Source: Brevundimonas lenta
GTDB taxonomy: Bacteria; Pseudomonadota; Alphaproteobacteria; Caulobacterales; Caulobacteraceae
DNA: 64,000 nt
Assembly: GCF_014196335.1 (NCBI RefSeq)
Contig: NZ_JACIDM010000001.1
Coordinates: 186,001-250,000, forward strand
Direction: 5' to 3'
The number at the start of each line of letters is the position of its first letter. Within the stretch, counting starts at the first letter, position 1. Below the pieces are notes generated by a model. That model had not been told where the DNA came from and ran no database searches. It saw only the letters and a list, made by a program, of their open reading frames with translations. This document shows positions 9,757 through 18,856 of this stretch, one piece after another. Both the position numbers and the translations under genes were made by a program.

Positions 9757-12711
9757 ATGCCCATCAGCCACATCTACACCGGCCAGCCGATGACCGGGAC
9801 CGCTGAAGACGACTTCGTCATCGCCTATCCCGGATCGACCGGGACCAGCGTCAACACCGTCAACGCCGGCGACGGCGACGACTGGGTGATGGGAGATTCC
9901 ACCGACACCTGGATTCCGAACGCCTCCTATCTCAACGGTTCGATCGCCACGGCCTTCAACCTCGAGACCATCACCTCGACCTGGAGCGTCCTCGAGAACC
10001 CGACGATCGGCGTCGATTCCACGCCCCACACCACCGCCATCGTCGAGACGACCATCGGTCAGAGCGAGTATTTCGCGGTCGCGATCGGCGCCGGCCAGAC
10101 CATCACCATCGATCTCGACTTCGGCGTCGGCTCGTTGATCGGCGCCCCCGTCGACCTGGTCGCCGAATTGCTGGACGCAGGCGGCAATATCGTCGGCGCC
10201 TCCGACGACGAAGCTCCGACCAGCGGCGGTCTGGGATCCTTTCCCCGCACCGCTGGAAGCCAGTTGTCCTACGACAGCTACCTGACCTTCACCGCCCCCG
10301 CCGCGGGGACCTACTACATCAACGTCCGGCCGTTCGGCAGCGGACCGGGCTCGACGTTCACGGCGAACAACACCTTCGTGCTGAATGTCTCGGTCACCGG
10401 CCACGCCATCGGCTCCGCCCCGGCCATGGGGATCGACACGCTCAATGGCGAGGGCGGCGCCGACGCCCTGTTCGGCCAGGCCGGCGCCGACATCCTGAAC
10501 GGCGGGGCCGGCGACGACCTCATTCACGGCGGCACGGGCATCGACGTCATTCGCGGCGGCGCCGACAACGACACCCTGTACGGCGGGGAAGGCACCGAGG
10601 AAGAGGTCCACGGCGACGGCGGCAACGACATCCTCCATTCCGGCGGCGAGGGTCACTATTACGGCGACGCCGGCGACGACCTGATCCACGCCGGTCTCAC
10701 CTCGGGCGTCAACGAGATCCTCGACGGCGGCACGGGGATCGACACCATCAACACGGCCCTGTGGAACGGGACCTACGAGATCAACCTCGTGACGGGCTCG
10801 ACCAATTTCGGCGAGATCTTCAGCAATTTCGAGAACGTCGTCACGGGCAACGGCGCCGACACCATCACCGGCACGGACGGCGCCAACCGCATCACCACCG
10901 CCGGCGGCATCGACATCATCAACGCCGGCGGCGGCGACGACGTCATCGACGGCGGGGCCGGGGCGGACAGCATCGACGGCGGCGCCGGCATCGACACGGC
11001 GGACTATTCCGGCGGCGGGTCGGTCACGGCCCGCCTCGACACCGGAATCGCCAACGACGGCGACACCCTGACCGGTATCGAGAACCTGATCGGATCCGTC
11101 GCCAACGATCTGCTCATCGGCGACGCCGGCGCCAACCTTCTGCAAGGCGGCGCAGGCGTCGACACCCTGCTCGGCCAAGGCGGCAACGACATCCTGTGGG
11201 GCGGCATCGTATCCCCCAACACCCTGCAGGGCGGTACCGGTGACGACCGCTATGTGCTCGAGGTGGTCGACACCGTGGTCGAGCTCGCCGGCGAGGGCAC
11301 GGACACCGTCGAGGCCCGCATCGCCGCCTACACCCTGTCCGCCAACGTCGAACGGCTGGTATTCACCGGCGTCGGCGATTTCAGCGGCACGGGCAATGCG
11401 CTGAACAACGTCATCACCGGCGCCGGCGGGGGCGACACCCTGCGCGGCGGGCTCGGCTCCGACACCCTGCTCGGCCAGGGCGGCAACGATATCCTGTGGG
11501 GCGGGACAGGCCTGGCCAACACGCTTCAGGGCGGTCTCGGCGACGACCGTTACATCCTCGAGGCCGCCGATTCCGTGGTCGAGGTCGCCGGCCAGGGCAC
11601 GGACACGGTCGACGCCCGCATCGCCGCCTACGTCCTCGGCGCCAATATCGAGAACCTGCTCTTCGGCGGCGCGGGCGGGTTCACCGGCACGGGCAATGCG
11701 CTCAACAACACCCTCACCGGCGGCGGCGGCGACGACCTGCTGCGCGGGCGGGGCGGCGTCGACACCCTGGTCGGCGGCGCGGGCTTCGACACCGCCGACT
11801 ACAGCCAGGCGACGGCGGGCGTCAGCGCCAGGCTGGACCTTGGCAAGGCGACCAACGACGGTGAGGGCGCGACCGACAACCTGTTCGGCTTCGAGGCGCT
11901 CGCGGGCTCCCTCCACAACGACGTGCTGATCGGCAACGGCGCATCCAACACCCTGTCGGGCAGCCTCGGCGCTGACACCCTGCTGGGCTTCGGCGGCGAC
12001 GACGTTCTCCGCGGCGGCCAGGGGGCGGCCAACCAGGTCCAGGGCGGGGCCGGCAACGACTATTACGTTCTCGACGCCTACGACACCGTGGTCGAGCTGG
12101 CGGGCGAGGGCCACGACGTGATCGAGGCCCACGTCGGCACCCACACCATGGGCGCCAATGTCGAGGACATGTTCTACGTCGGCGCCAACAAATTCTACGG
12201 AACGGGCAACGCCCTGGGCAACACCATCACCGGCGGCGCGGCCAACGACATCCTCAAGGGCATGGGCGGCGCCGACCGGCTGTTCGGGGGCGGCGGCACG
12301 GACGAGGTGCACCTGCGGGGCGTGGCCGCGAACTACGTCATCGTCAGCGAGGGGGCCGGCTACCGCATCGTCGATTCCGTCGCCGGCCGCGACGGCTCGA
12401 CCTATGTCGAAAGCGTGGAACTGCTTCGCTTCATCGCCGGAAACACCACCCGCGTCCTGACATATCCGCCGCCGCCCTCCGGCCCGCTGGAGACGAGCGA
12501 CAAATTCATCGACGACGCCTTCGTCCTGCCGCCCGCGGCCGACGACACGGCGGTGCAGGCTCTGCCGGAGACCAGCGTCCTCGACGCCCTCGCCGCACGG
12601 CCGCACGCCGGCTTCGGCCACGCCCTCCCCTGGATCGGCGACTGGTCGGGCCTGCCGCTCAACGACCACGGGTTCATCCCGGGAGCCCATATGGATCACT
12701 GGCTGTTATAG
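9757..12711 (+). CDS. Second RTX-repeat protein with an N-terminal PPC-like beta domain
   Basis: 984 residues; ATG at 9757 with AGGGAT at 9743-9748. Residues ~85-215 form a bacterial pre-peptidase C-terminal (PPC)-like domain: ETTIGQSEYFAVAIGAGQ, a VDLVAELLDAGGN strand, and FTAPAAGTYYINV near its end. After this come haemolysin-type GGxGxD repeats. The last ~450 residues parallel the upstream protein closely (TLLGQGGNDILWGG, NVENLLFGGAG, TADYSQATAGV, VEDMFYVGANKFYGTGNA, VAGRDGSTYVESVE). It therefore looks like a partial tandem duplicate with a different N-terminus. No Sec signal is seen and type I secretion is expected. It is possibly an adhesin, surface layer or matrix protein, but no catalytic residues are recognisable. 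Confidence 0.85.
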   Translation: MPISHIYTGQPMTGTAEDDFVIAYPGSTGTSVNTVNAGDGDDWVMGDSTDTWIPNASYLNGSIATAFNLETITSTWSVLENPTIGVDSTPHTTAIVETTIGQSEYFAVAIGAGQTITIDLDFGVGSLIGAPVDLVAELLDAGGNIVGASDDEAPTSGGLGSFPRTAGSQLSYDSYLTFTAPAAGTYYINVRPFGSGPGSTFTANNTFVLNVSVTGHAIGSAPAMGIDTLNGEGGADALFGQAGADILNGGAGDDLIHGGTGIDVIRGGADNDTLYGGEGTEEEVHGDGGNDILHSGGEGHYYGDAGDDLIHAGLTSGVNEILDGGTGIDTINTALWNGTYEINLVTGSTNFGEIFSNFENVVTGNGADTITGTDGANRITTAGGIDIINAGGGDDVIDGGAGADSIDGGAGIDTADYSGGGSVTARLDTGIANDGDTLTGIENLIGSVANDLLIGDAGANLLQGGAGVDTLLGQGGNDILWGGIVSPNTLQGGTGDDRYVLEVVDTVVELAGEGTDTVEARIAAYTLSANVERLVFTGVGDFSGTGNALNNVITGAGGGDTLRGGLGSDTLLGQGGNDILWGGTGLANTLQGGLGDDRYILEAADSVVEVAGQGTDTVDARIAAYVLGANIENLLFGGAGGFTGTGNALNNTLTGGGGDDLLRGRGGVDTLVGGAGFDTADYSQATAGVSARLDLGKATNDGEGATDNLFGFEALAGSLHNDVLIGNGASNTLSGSLGADTLLGFGGDDVLRGGQGAANQVQGGAGNDYYVLDAYDTVVELAGEGHDVIEAHVGTHTMGANVEDMFYVGANKFYGTGNALGNTITGGAANDILKGMGGADRLFGGGGTDEVHLRGVAANYVIVSEGAGYRIVDSVAGRDGSTYVESVELLRFIAGNTTRVLTYPPPPSGPLETSDKFIDDAFVLPPAADDTAVQALPETSVLDALAARPHAGFGHALPWIGDWSGLPLNDHGFIPGAHMDHWLL

Positions 12712-12735
12712 GGGCGCAGGTTCGGAGAGACCGCC

Positions 12736-13179
12736 ATGCTCTTCCCCCCGATGGCCCTGATCGCGGCCCTCGCCCTCACCCCGCTCGCCGCAGGTCCCGT
12801 CACCCAGGAGCCGGCGCGTGACGAACTCGCCAGCCGGCTCGTCCGCCGCGAACTACAGCGCGCGCCGTCGTCGGTCGCGGACCGGGAGATCGTTCAGGTG
12901 GTGACTGAAATTCCGGCCGGGGTCGAATCCGGCTGGCACATCCATCCGGGCGAGGAGGTCGGTTACATCCTCGCCGGCGATGTCGAGATGAAGGTGGCCG
13001 GCCGCGCCGACGTCACCCTGAGGACCGGGGACGCCTTCCTCATCCCTGCAAACACGCCGCACAATGCGCGCGACATCGGACCGGAGACCGGCCGCATGCT
13101 GTCGACCTATTTCGTCGAGGCCGGCCAGCCGCTTGCGACGCTCACAGGTCCGCCTCCCTCGCCGACGCCGGGTCGATAG
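12736..13179 (+). CDS. Exported cupin-domain protein
   Basis: 147 residues. The N-terminus MLFPPMALIAALALTPLAAG is a plausible signal peptide. The rest is a single small cupin barrel: motif 1 is G(W)HIHPGEEVGYILAG, with two His and a Glu as candidate metal ligands, and motif 2 is GDAFLIPANTPHNARD, which supplies a further His. It starts 24 bases after the second RTX gene and might be its last cistron. The 3' end overlaps the convergent AraC gene by 38 bases. Substrate unknown. Confidence 0.75.
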   Translation: MLFPPMALIAALALTPLAAGPVTQEPARDELASRLVRRELQRAPSSVADREIVQVVTEIPAGVESGWHIHPGEEVGYILAGDVEMKVAGRADVTLRTGDAFLIPANTPHNARDIGPETGRMLSTYFVEAGQPLATLTGPPPSPTPGR

Positions 13180-13642
13180 TCAGCGTCGCTTTCCGGTGCG
13201 GGTCCGGTCGCGTCCGGCCCGTCGGCCCGGCGACCGCCAGGGCCCATCCCGCTCTCCGCCGTCGCCGCCAGGCCGCCGGGCTGCAGCCCATGGTCGCCCC
13301 GAACACCCGGGTCAGATGGCTCTGGTCCGCAAAGCCGCAATACGACGCGATCAGACAGACCTTCTCGTCGGTCCATTCCAGCAGTTCGGCGGCCCGCCGG
13401 ACCCGTTGCTGCACCATCCATCGGTGCGGCGGCGTGCCCATGCTGATCTTGAAGGCGCGTTCGAAATAGCTGCGGGACAGGCCGCACCGGTTGGCGATGT
13501 CCGCGACCGACAGGTCCGCGCCGGGCTCCCGAAGCAGTTCTCCGACGGCGAGTTCAAGCTGCCAGGGCGCGAGCCCACGGGGACAATGTCCAGGTCCTGT
13601 AGAGGGTGGAACCATGGCGCATCTGCTTTCGGCCCGGAACAT
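13142..13642 (-). CDS. AraC-family transcriptional regulator
   Basis: About 166 residues from the start at 13642 (MFRAES); a second ATG at 13615 (MVPPSTG) would also give a full HTH protein, and longer versions have unlikely N-termini. The bulk is a two-HTH AraC/XylS domain: LSVADIANRCGLSRSYFERAFK, then the GTPPHRWMVQQRVRRA linker and a second HTH with SHLTRVFGATMGCSPAAWR. There is only a short N-terminal region, so no obvious ligand domain. It is divergent from the epoxide hydrolase (170-200 bases between starts) and may regulate it. Its 3' end overlaps the cupin gene tail to tail. Confidence 0.8.
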   Translation of the reverse strand: MFRAESRCAMVPPSTGPGHCPRGLAPWQLELAVGELLREPGADLSVADIANRCGLSRSYFERAFKISMGTPPHRWMVQQRVRRAAELLEWTDEKVCLIASYCGFADQSHLTRVFGATMGCSPAAWRRRRRAGWALAVAGPTGRTRPDPHRKATLTIDPASAREADL

Positions 13643-13813
13643 CGGTCTCCGACGGCGGAAGATCAACGGCACAAACCTTCCAAAACGCCCCATCCGTTCA
13701 AGCCAGCGGGCTGAACGTGTCGATAGAAGCGGGTCCAAGGCTTCAGCCGGTCTCCCATGCGACCGGACCATCCGGCGCTCCCCGGCTGTCCCTGAAAAAC
13801 CTGGAGAAACACC

Positions 13814-15046
13814 ATGGACGGAACGGTTCCTATGGCGCCCGACGGCGCGGCGGCACTAGGGGCGGGGGTCGACAGCACGGCGATCCGGCCCTTCAGCATC
13901 AATGTCCCGGACGAAGACCTCGCGGACCTGCGCAGCCGGCTCCGCAACACCCGGTGGCCAGAACGGGAAACCGTCCCCGACGACACCCAGGGCGTCCAGC
14001 TCGCCACCATGCAGAAGCTCGCCGACTACTGGGCGAACGAATACGACTGGCGAAAGGTCGAGGCGCGCCTGAACGCCCTGCCCCAGTTCATCACCGAGCT
14101 CGACGGCCTGGACTTCCACTTCATCCACGTCCGCTCGAAGCACGAGAACGCCCTGCCGGTCATCATCACCCACGGATGGCCCGGTTCGGTCATCGAGCAG
14201 CTCAAGATCATCGGGCCGCTGACCGACCCCACCGCCCACGGCGGCAAGGCCGAGGACGCTTTCGACGTCGTGATCCCGGCAATGGCCGGCTACGGCTTCT
14301 CCGGCAAGCCGGACAAGCCAGGCTGGGACGCCCCCCGCATGGCCAGGGCCTGGGTCGAGCTGATGCGGCGCCTCGGCTACACGAAAGTCGTGGCCCAGGG
14401 CGGGGACTGGGGCGCTCTGGTCACCGAGCAGCTCGGCGTGCTGGCCCCGCCGGAACTGCTGGGCATCCACACCAACATGCCCTCCGCCGTGCCGCCCGAA
14501 ATCTTCGCCGCCCTGCCGACGCACACGCCGCCGGCCGGCCTGTCCGAGGACGAGCTGTGGGCCTTCCAGCGGCTGGACACCTTCTTCGGCAAGGGCCTCG
14601 CCTACGCCCAGGAGATGGGGCTGCGGCCACAGACCCTGTACGGCATCGCGGACTCGCCGATCGGTCTGGCCGCCTGGTTCTGCGACCACGACGAAAAGAG
14701 CTACCAGCTCAAGGCGCGGGTGTTCGACGGCGTCACCGAGGGTCTCAGCCGCGACGACATCCTCGACAACCTGACCATCACCTGGCTGACCAATACGGCC
14801 ATCTCCGAGGCGCGCCTGTACTGGGAGAACAAGCTGCCCTTCTTCGTGCCGATGAACGTGAAGGTGCCGGTCGCGATCAGCGCCTTCCGGGACGAGCTGT
14901 ACCAGTGCCCGCGCAGCTGGGCCGAGCGGTTCTATCCGAACCTCATCCACTACAATCGGGTCGACAAGGGCGGCCATTTCGCCGCCTGGGAGCAGCCCGA
15001 GGCGCTCGTCAACGAGATGCGGACCGGCTTCCGCTCCCTGCGCTGA
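13814..15046 (+). CDS. Epoxide hydrolase with EHN N-terminal domain (alpha/beta hydrolase)
   Basis: 410 residues. Residues ~28-130 are the EHN domain (IRPFSINVPDEDLADLRSRL, RNTRWPE, WRKVEARLNALPQF). The hydrolase core follows: HGWPGSVIEQL oxyanion motif, GYGFSGKP, and the nucleophile in GGDWGALV (Asp). A C-terminal GGHFAAWEQPE gives the catalytic His. Members convert epoxides to diols, including juvenile-hormone-type and xenobiotic epoxides; the substrate here cannot be told. A GGAGA ribosome site sits a few bases before the ATG at 13814. It is divergent from the AraC regulator. Confidence 0.88.
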   Translation: MDGTVPMAPDGAAALGAGVDSTAIRPFSINVPDEDLADLRSRLRNTRWPERETVPDDTQGVQLATMQKLADYWANEYDWRKVEARLNALPQFITELDGLDFHFIHVRSKHENALPVIITHGWPGSVIEQLKIIGPLTDPTAHGGKAEDAFDVVIPAMAGYGFSGKPDKPGWDAPRMARAWVELMRRLGYTKVVAQGGDWGALVTEQLGVLAPPELLGIHTNMPSAVPPEIFAALPTHTPPAGLSEDELWAFQRLDTFFGKGLAYAQEMGLRPQTLYGIADSPIGLAAWFCDHDEKSYQLKARVFDGVTEGLSRDDILDNLTITWLTNTAISEARLYWENKLPFFVPMNVKVPVAISAFRDELYQCPRSWAERFYPNLIHYNRVDKGGHFAAWEQPEALVNEMRTGFRSLR

Positions 15047-15066
15047 CCGCGCCCCCGCGCAAGAAA

Positions 15067-15093
15067 AAGGCCCCGGCGAACCGCCGGGGCCTT
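15067..15093. terminator. Bidirectional terminator between epoxide hydrolase and rplS
   Basis: A perfect 12-bp stem (15067-15078 with 15082-15093) and 3-base loop. An A-rich flank on the left and a CTTCTTC flank on the right give U-runs in both directions. It lies between two convergent genes and nearly repeats the stem found after the first RTX gene. Confidence 0.85.
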
Positions 15094-15118
15094 CTTCATA
15101 TCAACGACCTGAAGCGGC

Positions 15119-15547
15119 TTACGCTTCGGTGTCGGCCGGGCCTTCAGCAGCGCCGGTGACCGGCACGGCGACGCCCTTCGGCGCGCGGGCGGTTTGCTTC
15201 TCGGCGATACGGGCCGACTTACCGCGACGGTCGCGCAGGTAGTACAGCTTGGCGCGACGGACGACGCCGCGGCGCTTCACTTCGATGGATTCGATGTTCG
15301 GCGACAGGATCGGGAAGACGCGCTCGACGCCCTCGCCGAAGGAGATTTTGCGGACGGTGAAGTTCTCGTTCACGCCGCCGCCGGCGCGCGCGATGCAGAC
15401 GCCTTCGAAGGCCTGGACGCGCTCGCGCTCGCCTTCCTTGATCTTGACGTTGACGCGCAGGGTGTCGCCCGGCTGGAAGTCAGGAATGGCGCGCGTCTCG
15501 ATCAGACGGGCTTTTTCCTCGGCAGCGATCTGCTGAAGGATGTTCAT
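15119..15547 (-). CDS. rplS: 50S ribosomal protein L19
   Basis: 142 residues from the ATG at 15547, which has a GAGGAG-type ribosome site; a longer open frame upstream is not coding. L19 sits at the 30S-50S interface. Family sequence is clear: [44 protein letters not shown], and [17 protein letters not shown]. It carries a C-terminal Ala/Pro/Glu tail of about 20 residues beyond the usual length, as often seen in alphaproteobacteria. It lies 65 bases downstream of trmD in the usual trmD-rplS order. Confidence 0.97.
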   Translation of the reverse strand: MNILQQIAAEEKARLIETRAIPDFQPGDTLRVNVKIKEGERERVQAFEGVCIARAGGGVNENFTVRKISFGEGVERVFPILSPNIESIEVKRRGVVRRAKLYYLRDRRGKSARIAEKQTARAPKGVAVPVTGAAEGPADTEA

Positions 15548-15612
15548 GTCTATTCTCCTCGGGCTTTTGCGCCCTTTAGCTGTGAATTGGCGGGGCGAAC
15601 CCCGCGGGTAGC

Positions 15613-16308
15613 TCAGTCTTTCGCGTTGCGCGCCGCCCAGAGATCCGGACGTCGTTCCCGCGTGGTCGTCTCCCGCTGCTCCTGACGCCATTGCGCGACC
15701 TTTTTATGGTCGCCCGACAGCAGGACCTCCGGGATATCCAGGCCCTCGAACGTCCGCGGTCGCGTGTACTGCGGATGCTCCAGAAGCCCGTCCTCGAAGC
15801 TTTCCGAACTCAGGCTTTCAGCCTGGCCCAGCACTCCGGGGATCAGTCGTACGCACGCCTCGATCGCGACCATCGCCGCCGCCTCGCCGCCGGCGAGAAC
15901 CGCGTCTCCGACCGAGACCTCCTCGAACCCGCGCGCGTCCAGCACGCGCTGATCCACCCCCTCGAAACGGCCGCAGAGGACGACGATGCCGTCCGCCTTC
16001 GCCCATTCCTTGACGCGCGCCTGGGTCAGGGGCCGACCCCGGGCGCTCATGTACAAAAGCGGCCGTTTCGGTCCGGTCAGGCTATCGACCGCCCGGGCCA
16101 CAACATCCGCTTTAAGCACGGCTCCTGGGCCGCCACCCGCGGGGGTGTCATCCAGGAAGCCGCGCCTATCTTCGGAAAACGCCCGAATGTCAAGCGTTTC
16201 AAGGCTCCAGAGCCCCCGCTCGCGCCACGCCGTCCCGATCAGCGAAACGCCGAGCGGGCCCGGAAACGCTTCCGGAAACATGGTCAGGACGGTGGCTGTA
16301 AAGGGCAT
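15613..16308 (-). CDS. trmD: tRNA (guanine-N1)-methyltransferase TrmD
   Basis: 231 residues, a SPOUT-fold enzyme that methylates G37 of tRNAs for Leu, Pro and Arg with S-adenosylmethionine, preventing +1 frameshifts. Motifs include [14 protein letters not shown] at the N-terminus, [29 protein letters not shown], and the knot-forming [15 protein letters not shown] with IPGVLG. It is upstream of rplS. The usual upstream rimM is absent here: a repeat-bearing spacer and an unrelated flavoprotein lie there instead. Confidence 0.96.
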   Translation of the reverse strand: MPFTATVLTMFPEAFPGPLGVSLIGTAWRERGLWSLETLDIRAFSEDRRGFLDDTPAGGGPGAVLKADVVARAVDSLTGPKRPLLYMSARGRPLTQARVKEWAKADGIVVLCGRFEGVDQRVLDARGFEEVSVGDAVLAGGEAAAMVAIEACVRLIPGVLGQAESLSSESFEDGLLEHPQYTRPRTFEGLDIPEVLLSGDHKKVAQWRQEQRETTTRERRPDLWAARNAKD

Positions 16309-16330
16309 GGGGCGCCTCTTAGCGCACTCA

Positions 16331-16428
16331 GGGTCGAGGGACGAGGGTCGAGGGATTCAGGGTTCAGGAGCCCCGAAGTCCGGGACATCCACCTCGCCTC
16401 GCGACCCTCGACCCTCGACCCTCGACCC
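16331..16428. repeat. Long inverted repeat built of a GGGTCGA heptad
   Basis: The left arm 16331-16354 and right arm 16405-16428 are 24-bp inverted copies with one mismatch, separated by a 50-base loop. Each arm is itself a tandem of a 7-base unit (TCGACCC in the right arm). The right arm abuts the stop codon of the flavoprotein gene. It could act as a terminator or be an intergenic repeat element. Confidence 0.8.
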
Positions 16429-17651
16429 TAGCAAACCTGCCCCGCCGCCCAGCCTGACGACCAGGCCCACTGGAAATTGTAGCCGCCCAGCCAGCCGGTG
16501 ACGTCGACGGCCTCGCCGATGGCGTACAGGCCCGGCACGGCCTTCGCCGCCATGGTCTGCTGGTCCAGCTCGTCGGTGGCGATGCCGCCCAGGGTCACCT
16601 CGGCGGTGCGATAGCCTTCCGATCCCACCGGCTTGACCGTCCAGGCGTTCACCGCCTCGTCCAGCCGGCGCAGCACCTTGTCGCCGACCTCGGCCAGCTT
16701 GCCCTGCACGCCCTCGCGCTCGCACACGCTCTCGGCCAGACGGCGCGGGACGATGTGGCCCAGGGCCGTGTGCACCATCTGCTTGCCGTTCTCCTCCTTG
16801 GCCGCCTTTAGGCGAGCGTAGACATCCTCGCCGGGCGCCATGGCCACGGTGATCGCCTCGCCCTCGCGCCAGTAAGAACTGATCTGCAGGATCGACGGGC
16901 CCGACAGCCCACGATGGGTGAACAGCATGCCTTCCGCGAACCGCGTCTCGGCCGTCGGCCGTCCGGGCGCGCCGCCGTCCGCCGGCGTCCGGTGACTGAC
17001 CACCGCCTCGACCGACAGCCCGGACAGGGGCGCCAGCTTCTCCAGCAGGCCCGGCTCGAAGGTCAGCGGAACCAGCGCCGGGCGCGTGTCGGTCACCCGC
17101 AGCCCGAACTGCCGCGCCGTCTCATAGGCCCAGCCGGTCGCGCCCATCTTGGGGATCGACTTGCCGCCGGTGGCCAGCACCAGCGACCTCGCCCGCACCA
17201 CGCTCCCGTCCGACAGCGCCGCCTCGAAGCCCTCGCCCGAGCGCGCCACCCGGTCCACCGCCAGGCCCAGCGACAGGGTCGCGCCCGCCTCGCGCATGTC
17301 GTCCGTCAGCATACGGATGATCTGTTTGGCGCTGTCGTCGCAGAACAGCTGGCCCAGGGTCTTCTCGTGCCAGGCGATGCTCGCCCGGTCGACCCGCTTG
17401 ATGAAGTCGTGCTGGGTGTAGCGCTTCAGCGCCGAGGTCGCGAAGCGCGGGTTCTCGCCCAGGAAGTTCGCCGGCCCGGTTCCCAGGTTGGTGAAGTTGC
17501 AGCGTCCGCCGCCCGAGATGCGGATCTTCTCGCCCGGCGCCCGCGCGTGATCGACGATGCGCACCGAGCGCCCGCGCCGCCCCGCCTCGATGGCGCACAT
17601 CATCCCGGCCGCGCCGGCGCCGACGATCAGGACATCTACGGTTTCGCTCAT
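16428..17651 (-). CDS. BaiN/HI0933-like FAD-dependent oxidoreductase
   Basis: 407 residues of the TIGR00275/HI0933 family. The N-terminal Rossmann motif is VLIVGAGAAGMMCAIEAGRRG, followed by the family signature EKIRISGGGRCNFTN. Next comes the second FAD contact region ATGGKSIPKMGATGWAYETA, and near the C-terminus GLYAIGEAVDVTGWLGGYNFQWAW. The molecular reaction of most family members is unknown; some act on flavin/bile acid substrates. It ends at the inverted heptad repeat and is not obviously in an operon with trmD. Confidence 0.88.
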   Translation of the reverse strand: MSETVDVLIVGAGAAGMMCAIEAGRRGRSVRIVDHARAPGEKIRISGGGRCNFTNLGTGPANFLGENPRFATSALKRYTQHDFIKRVDRASIAWHEKTLGQLFCDDSAKQIIRMLTDDMREAGATLSLGLAVDRVARSGEGFEAALSDGSVVRARSLVLATGGKSIPKMGATGWAYETARQFGLRVTDTRPALVPLTFEPGLLEKLAPLSGLSVEAVVSHRTPADGGAPGRPTAETRFAEGMLFTHRGLSGPSILQISSYWREGEAITVAMAPGEDVYARLKAAKEENGKQMVHTALGHIVPRRLAESVCEREGVQGKLAEVGDKVLRRLDEAVNAWTVKPVGSEGYRTAEVTLGGIATDELDQQTMAAKAVPGLYAIGEAVDVTGWLGGYNFQWAWSSGWAAGQVC

Positions 17652-17687
17652 CCGCCTGCGCTTAGCAGGGCGGCCGCCCCGCGACCA

Positions 17688-18284
17688 TCAGGCCGCCTGT
17701 TCCGTCGGCCTGGCCGCGCCCCGCCGCCGCTCCAGCACGTCGGCCACCTTCCAGGCGCCCAGCACCATCGCCGCCAGCAGCAGGGTTTGGGCCACGGTGT
17801 ACCAGAAGATCATCGCCCACAGCGTCGGCTTGGCCTGGGCGTGGATGTCGCGCGCGATGCGGCCGCCGTTGATCGGGTCGTGCATCGCCTCGACGTAGTC
17901 GCCCTGGTAGTAGACCATGTCGGTCGCCAGCTGGCCGGTCGGGCGGTCGGGCACCACCAGCTGCACCGTCTCCCCGTCCACGCTGCGCTCGATGGTGTGC
18001 TCGCCGATGTAGCTGAAGGCGTAGACCGAGGTCGCCAGCCCCACCACGCCCAGCGCCAGCACGGCGATGCCCACCTTCTGCGCCGACAGCCGCTTCAGCC
18101 GCCCGCCGAACAGATAGACGGCCAGCACCACCAGCACCCCGGCGGTCAGCGCCAGCCCGCCCATCAGCTGCTGCAGGTCCAGCGGCAGCTGGATCGCGCG
18201 GGTGATCAGGGCCAGGCCCGGCAGCAGGGCGATCAGGCTGACCACCCCCTTCACGACATTCTCGACGTTGGCGAAACTGGGCAT
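17688..18284 (-). CDS. Four-helix membrane protein of unknown function
   Basis: 198 residues with about four transmembrane helices: residues ~10-35, 40-60, 70-92, and ~155-178. Between helices three and four is a ~55-residue, probably extracytoplasmic loop containing TVQLVVPDRPTGQLATDM. The start overlaps the stop of the upstream lipoprotein gene (TGATG), so the two are translationally coupled. I do not recognise the family. Confidence 0.6.
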   Translation of the reverse strand: MPSFANVENVVKGVVSLIALLPGLALITRAIQLPLDLQQLMGGLALTAGVLVVLAVYLFGGRLKRLSAQKVGIAVLALGVVGLATSVYAFSYIGEHTIERSVDGETVQLVVPDRPTGQLATDMVYYQGDYVEAMHDPINGGRIARDIHAQAKPTLWAMIFWYTVAQTLLLAAMVLGAWKVADVLERRRGAARPTEQAA

Positions 18285-18778
18285 CAGCAGTTCACCGTCA
18301 CGGTCCCGGCCCCGTCAGGCACGTGGCGCAGCACCTTCGTCCAGGCGGGCTGGTCGGCGCACACCGGGAACAGCAGATACTGCTGCCCCTCGCGCAGCTG
18401 GATCTGGGCCCCGACGCCGATCTGCTGGTCCTGCCGCTGGCGCCAGAACTCGGTCCGCCGGCTCGGCTCGTCGGCGCCCAGCCCCTGCCACAGGTCGTTG
18501 CGGATGAAGAGGAAGCTGCCTGTGCTCGTCGACTGCACCGTCACCGGCACATAGCTGGGCCGCTGCGGCATGGGAGGAGGCGGAGGCGGAGGAGGCGGAG
18601 GAGGCGGCGGAGGCGGCGGAGGCGGCGGAGGCGGCGGAGGCGGGGGCGGCGGCGGCACGTACGCCACCTCATCCGCCATGGTCGCACAGCCCGTCAGGCC
18701 GACGCCCCCCAGCAGCAGGACCAGCGCCATCGACGCGACCCCCGGCAACCGCCCCCGCAAGGCGCGCGCATCCCTCAT
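18284..18778 (-). CDS. Polyproline lipoprotein
   Basis: About 164 residues starting at MRDARALRGR (18778). The signal peptide ends in a VGLTGC lipobox. Directly after the mature N-terminus is a run of about 28 consecutive prolines encoded by near-uniform CCN codons (roughly 18572-18655). The C-terminal ~90 residues are globular, with two Cys and a conserved-looking SRRTEFWRQRQDQQIG segment. Longer upstream starts would displace the signal peptide. It is coupled to the following membrane protein gene. The proline run should require EF-P and could span cell-wall peptidoglycan; function unknown. Confidence 0.65.
   Translation of the reverse strand: MRDARALRGRLPGVASMALVLLLGGVGLTGCATMADEVAYVPPPPPPPPPPPPPPPPPPPPPPPPPPPPMPQRPSYVPVTVQSTSTGSFLFIRNDLWQGLGADEPSRRTEFWRQRQDQQIGVGAQIQLREGQQYLLFPVCADQPAWTKVLRHVPDGAGTVTVNC
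18572..18655 (-). repeat. Proline-codon tandem repeat inside the lipoprotein gene
   Basis: About 84 bases of almost pure GGN triplets on the + strand, read as CCN on the coding strand, giving ~28 prolines. Such tracts change length by slippage, so repeat number may vary between strains. Confidence 0.8.
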
Positions 18779-18856
18779 GACCAGCCTCCGTTGTCCCCGC
18801 ACAACCCTTGGCCGAGTCCGCCCTCGCGTCAAGCGTGACAGAACGCGGTTACGCGC

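Noticed and set aside
5210..12300. Tandem repeats possibly a CRISPR array
   Set aside because: They are coding RTX nonapeptide repeats with no constant repeat-spacer structure and no cas genes.
9691..12699. 1002-residue minus-strand open frame opposite the second RTX gene
   Set aside because: Antisense shadow of RTX repeats with the same low-complexity character.
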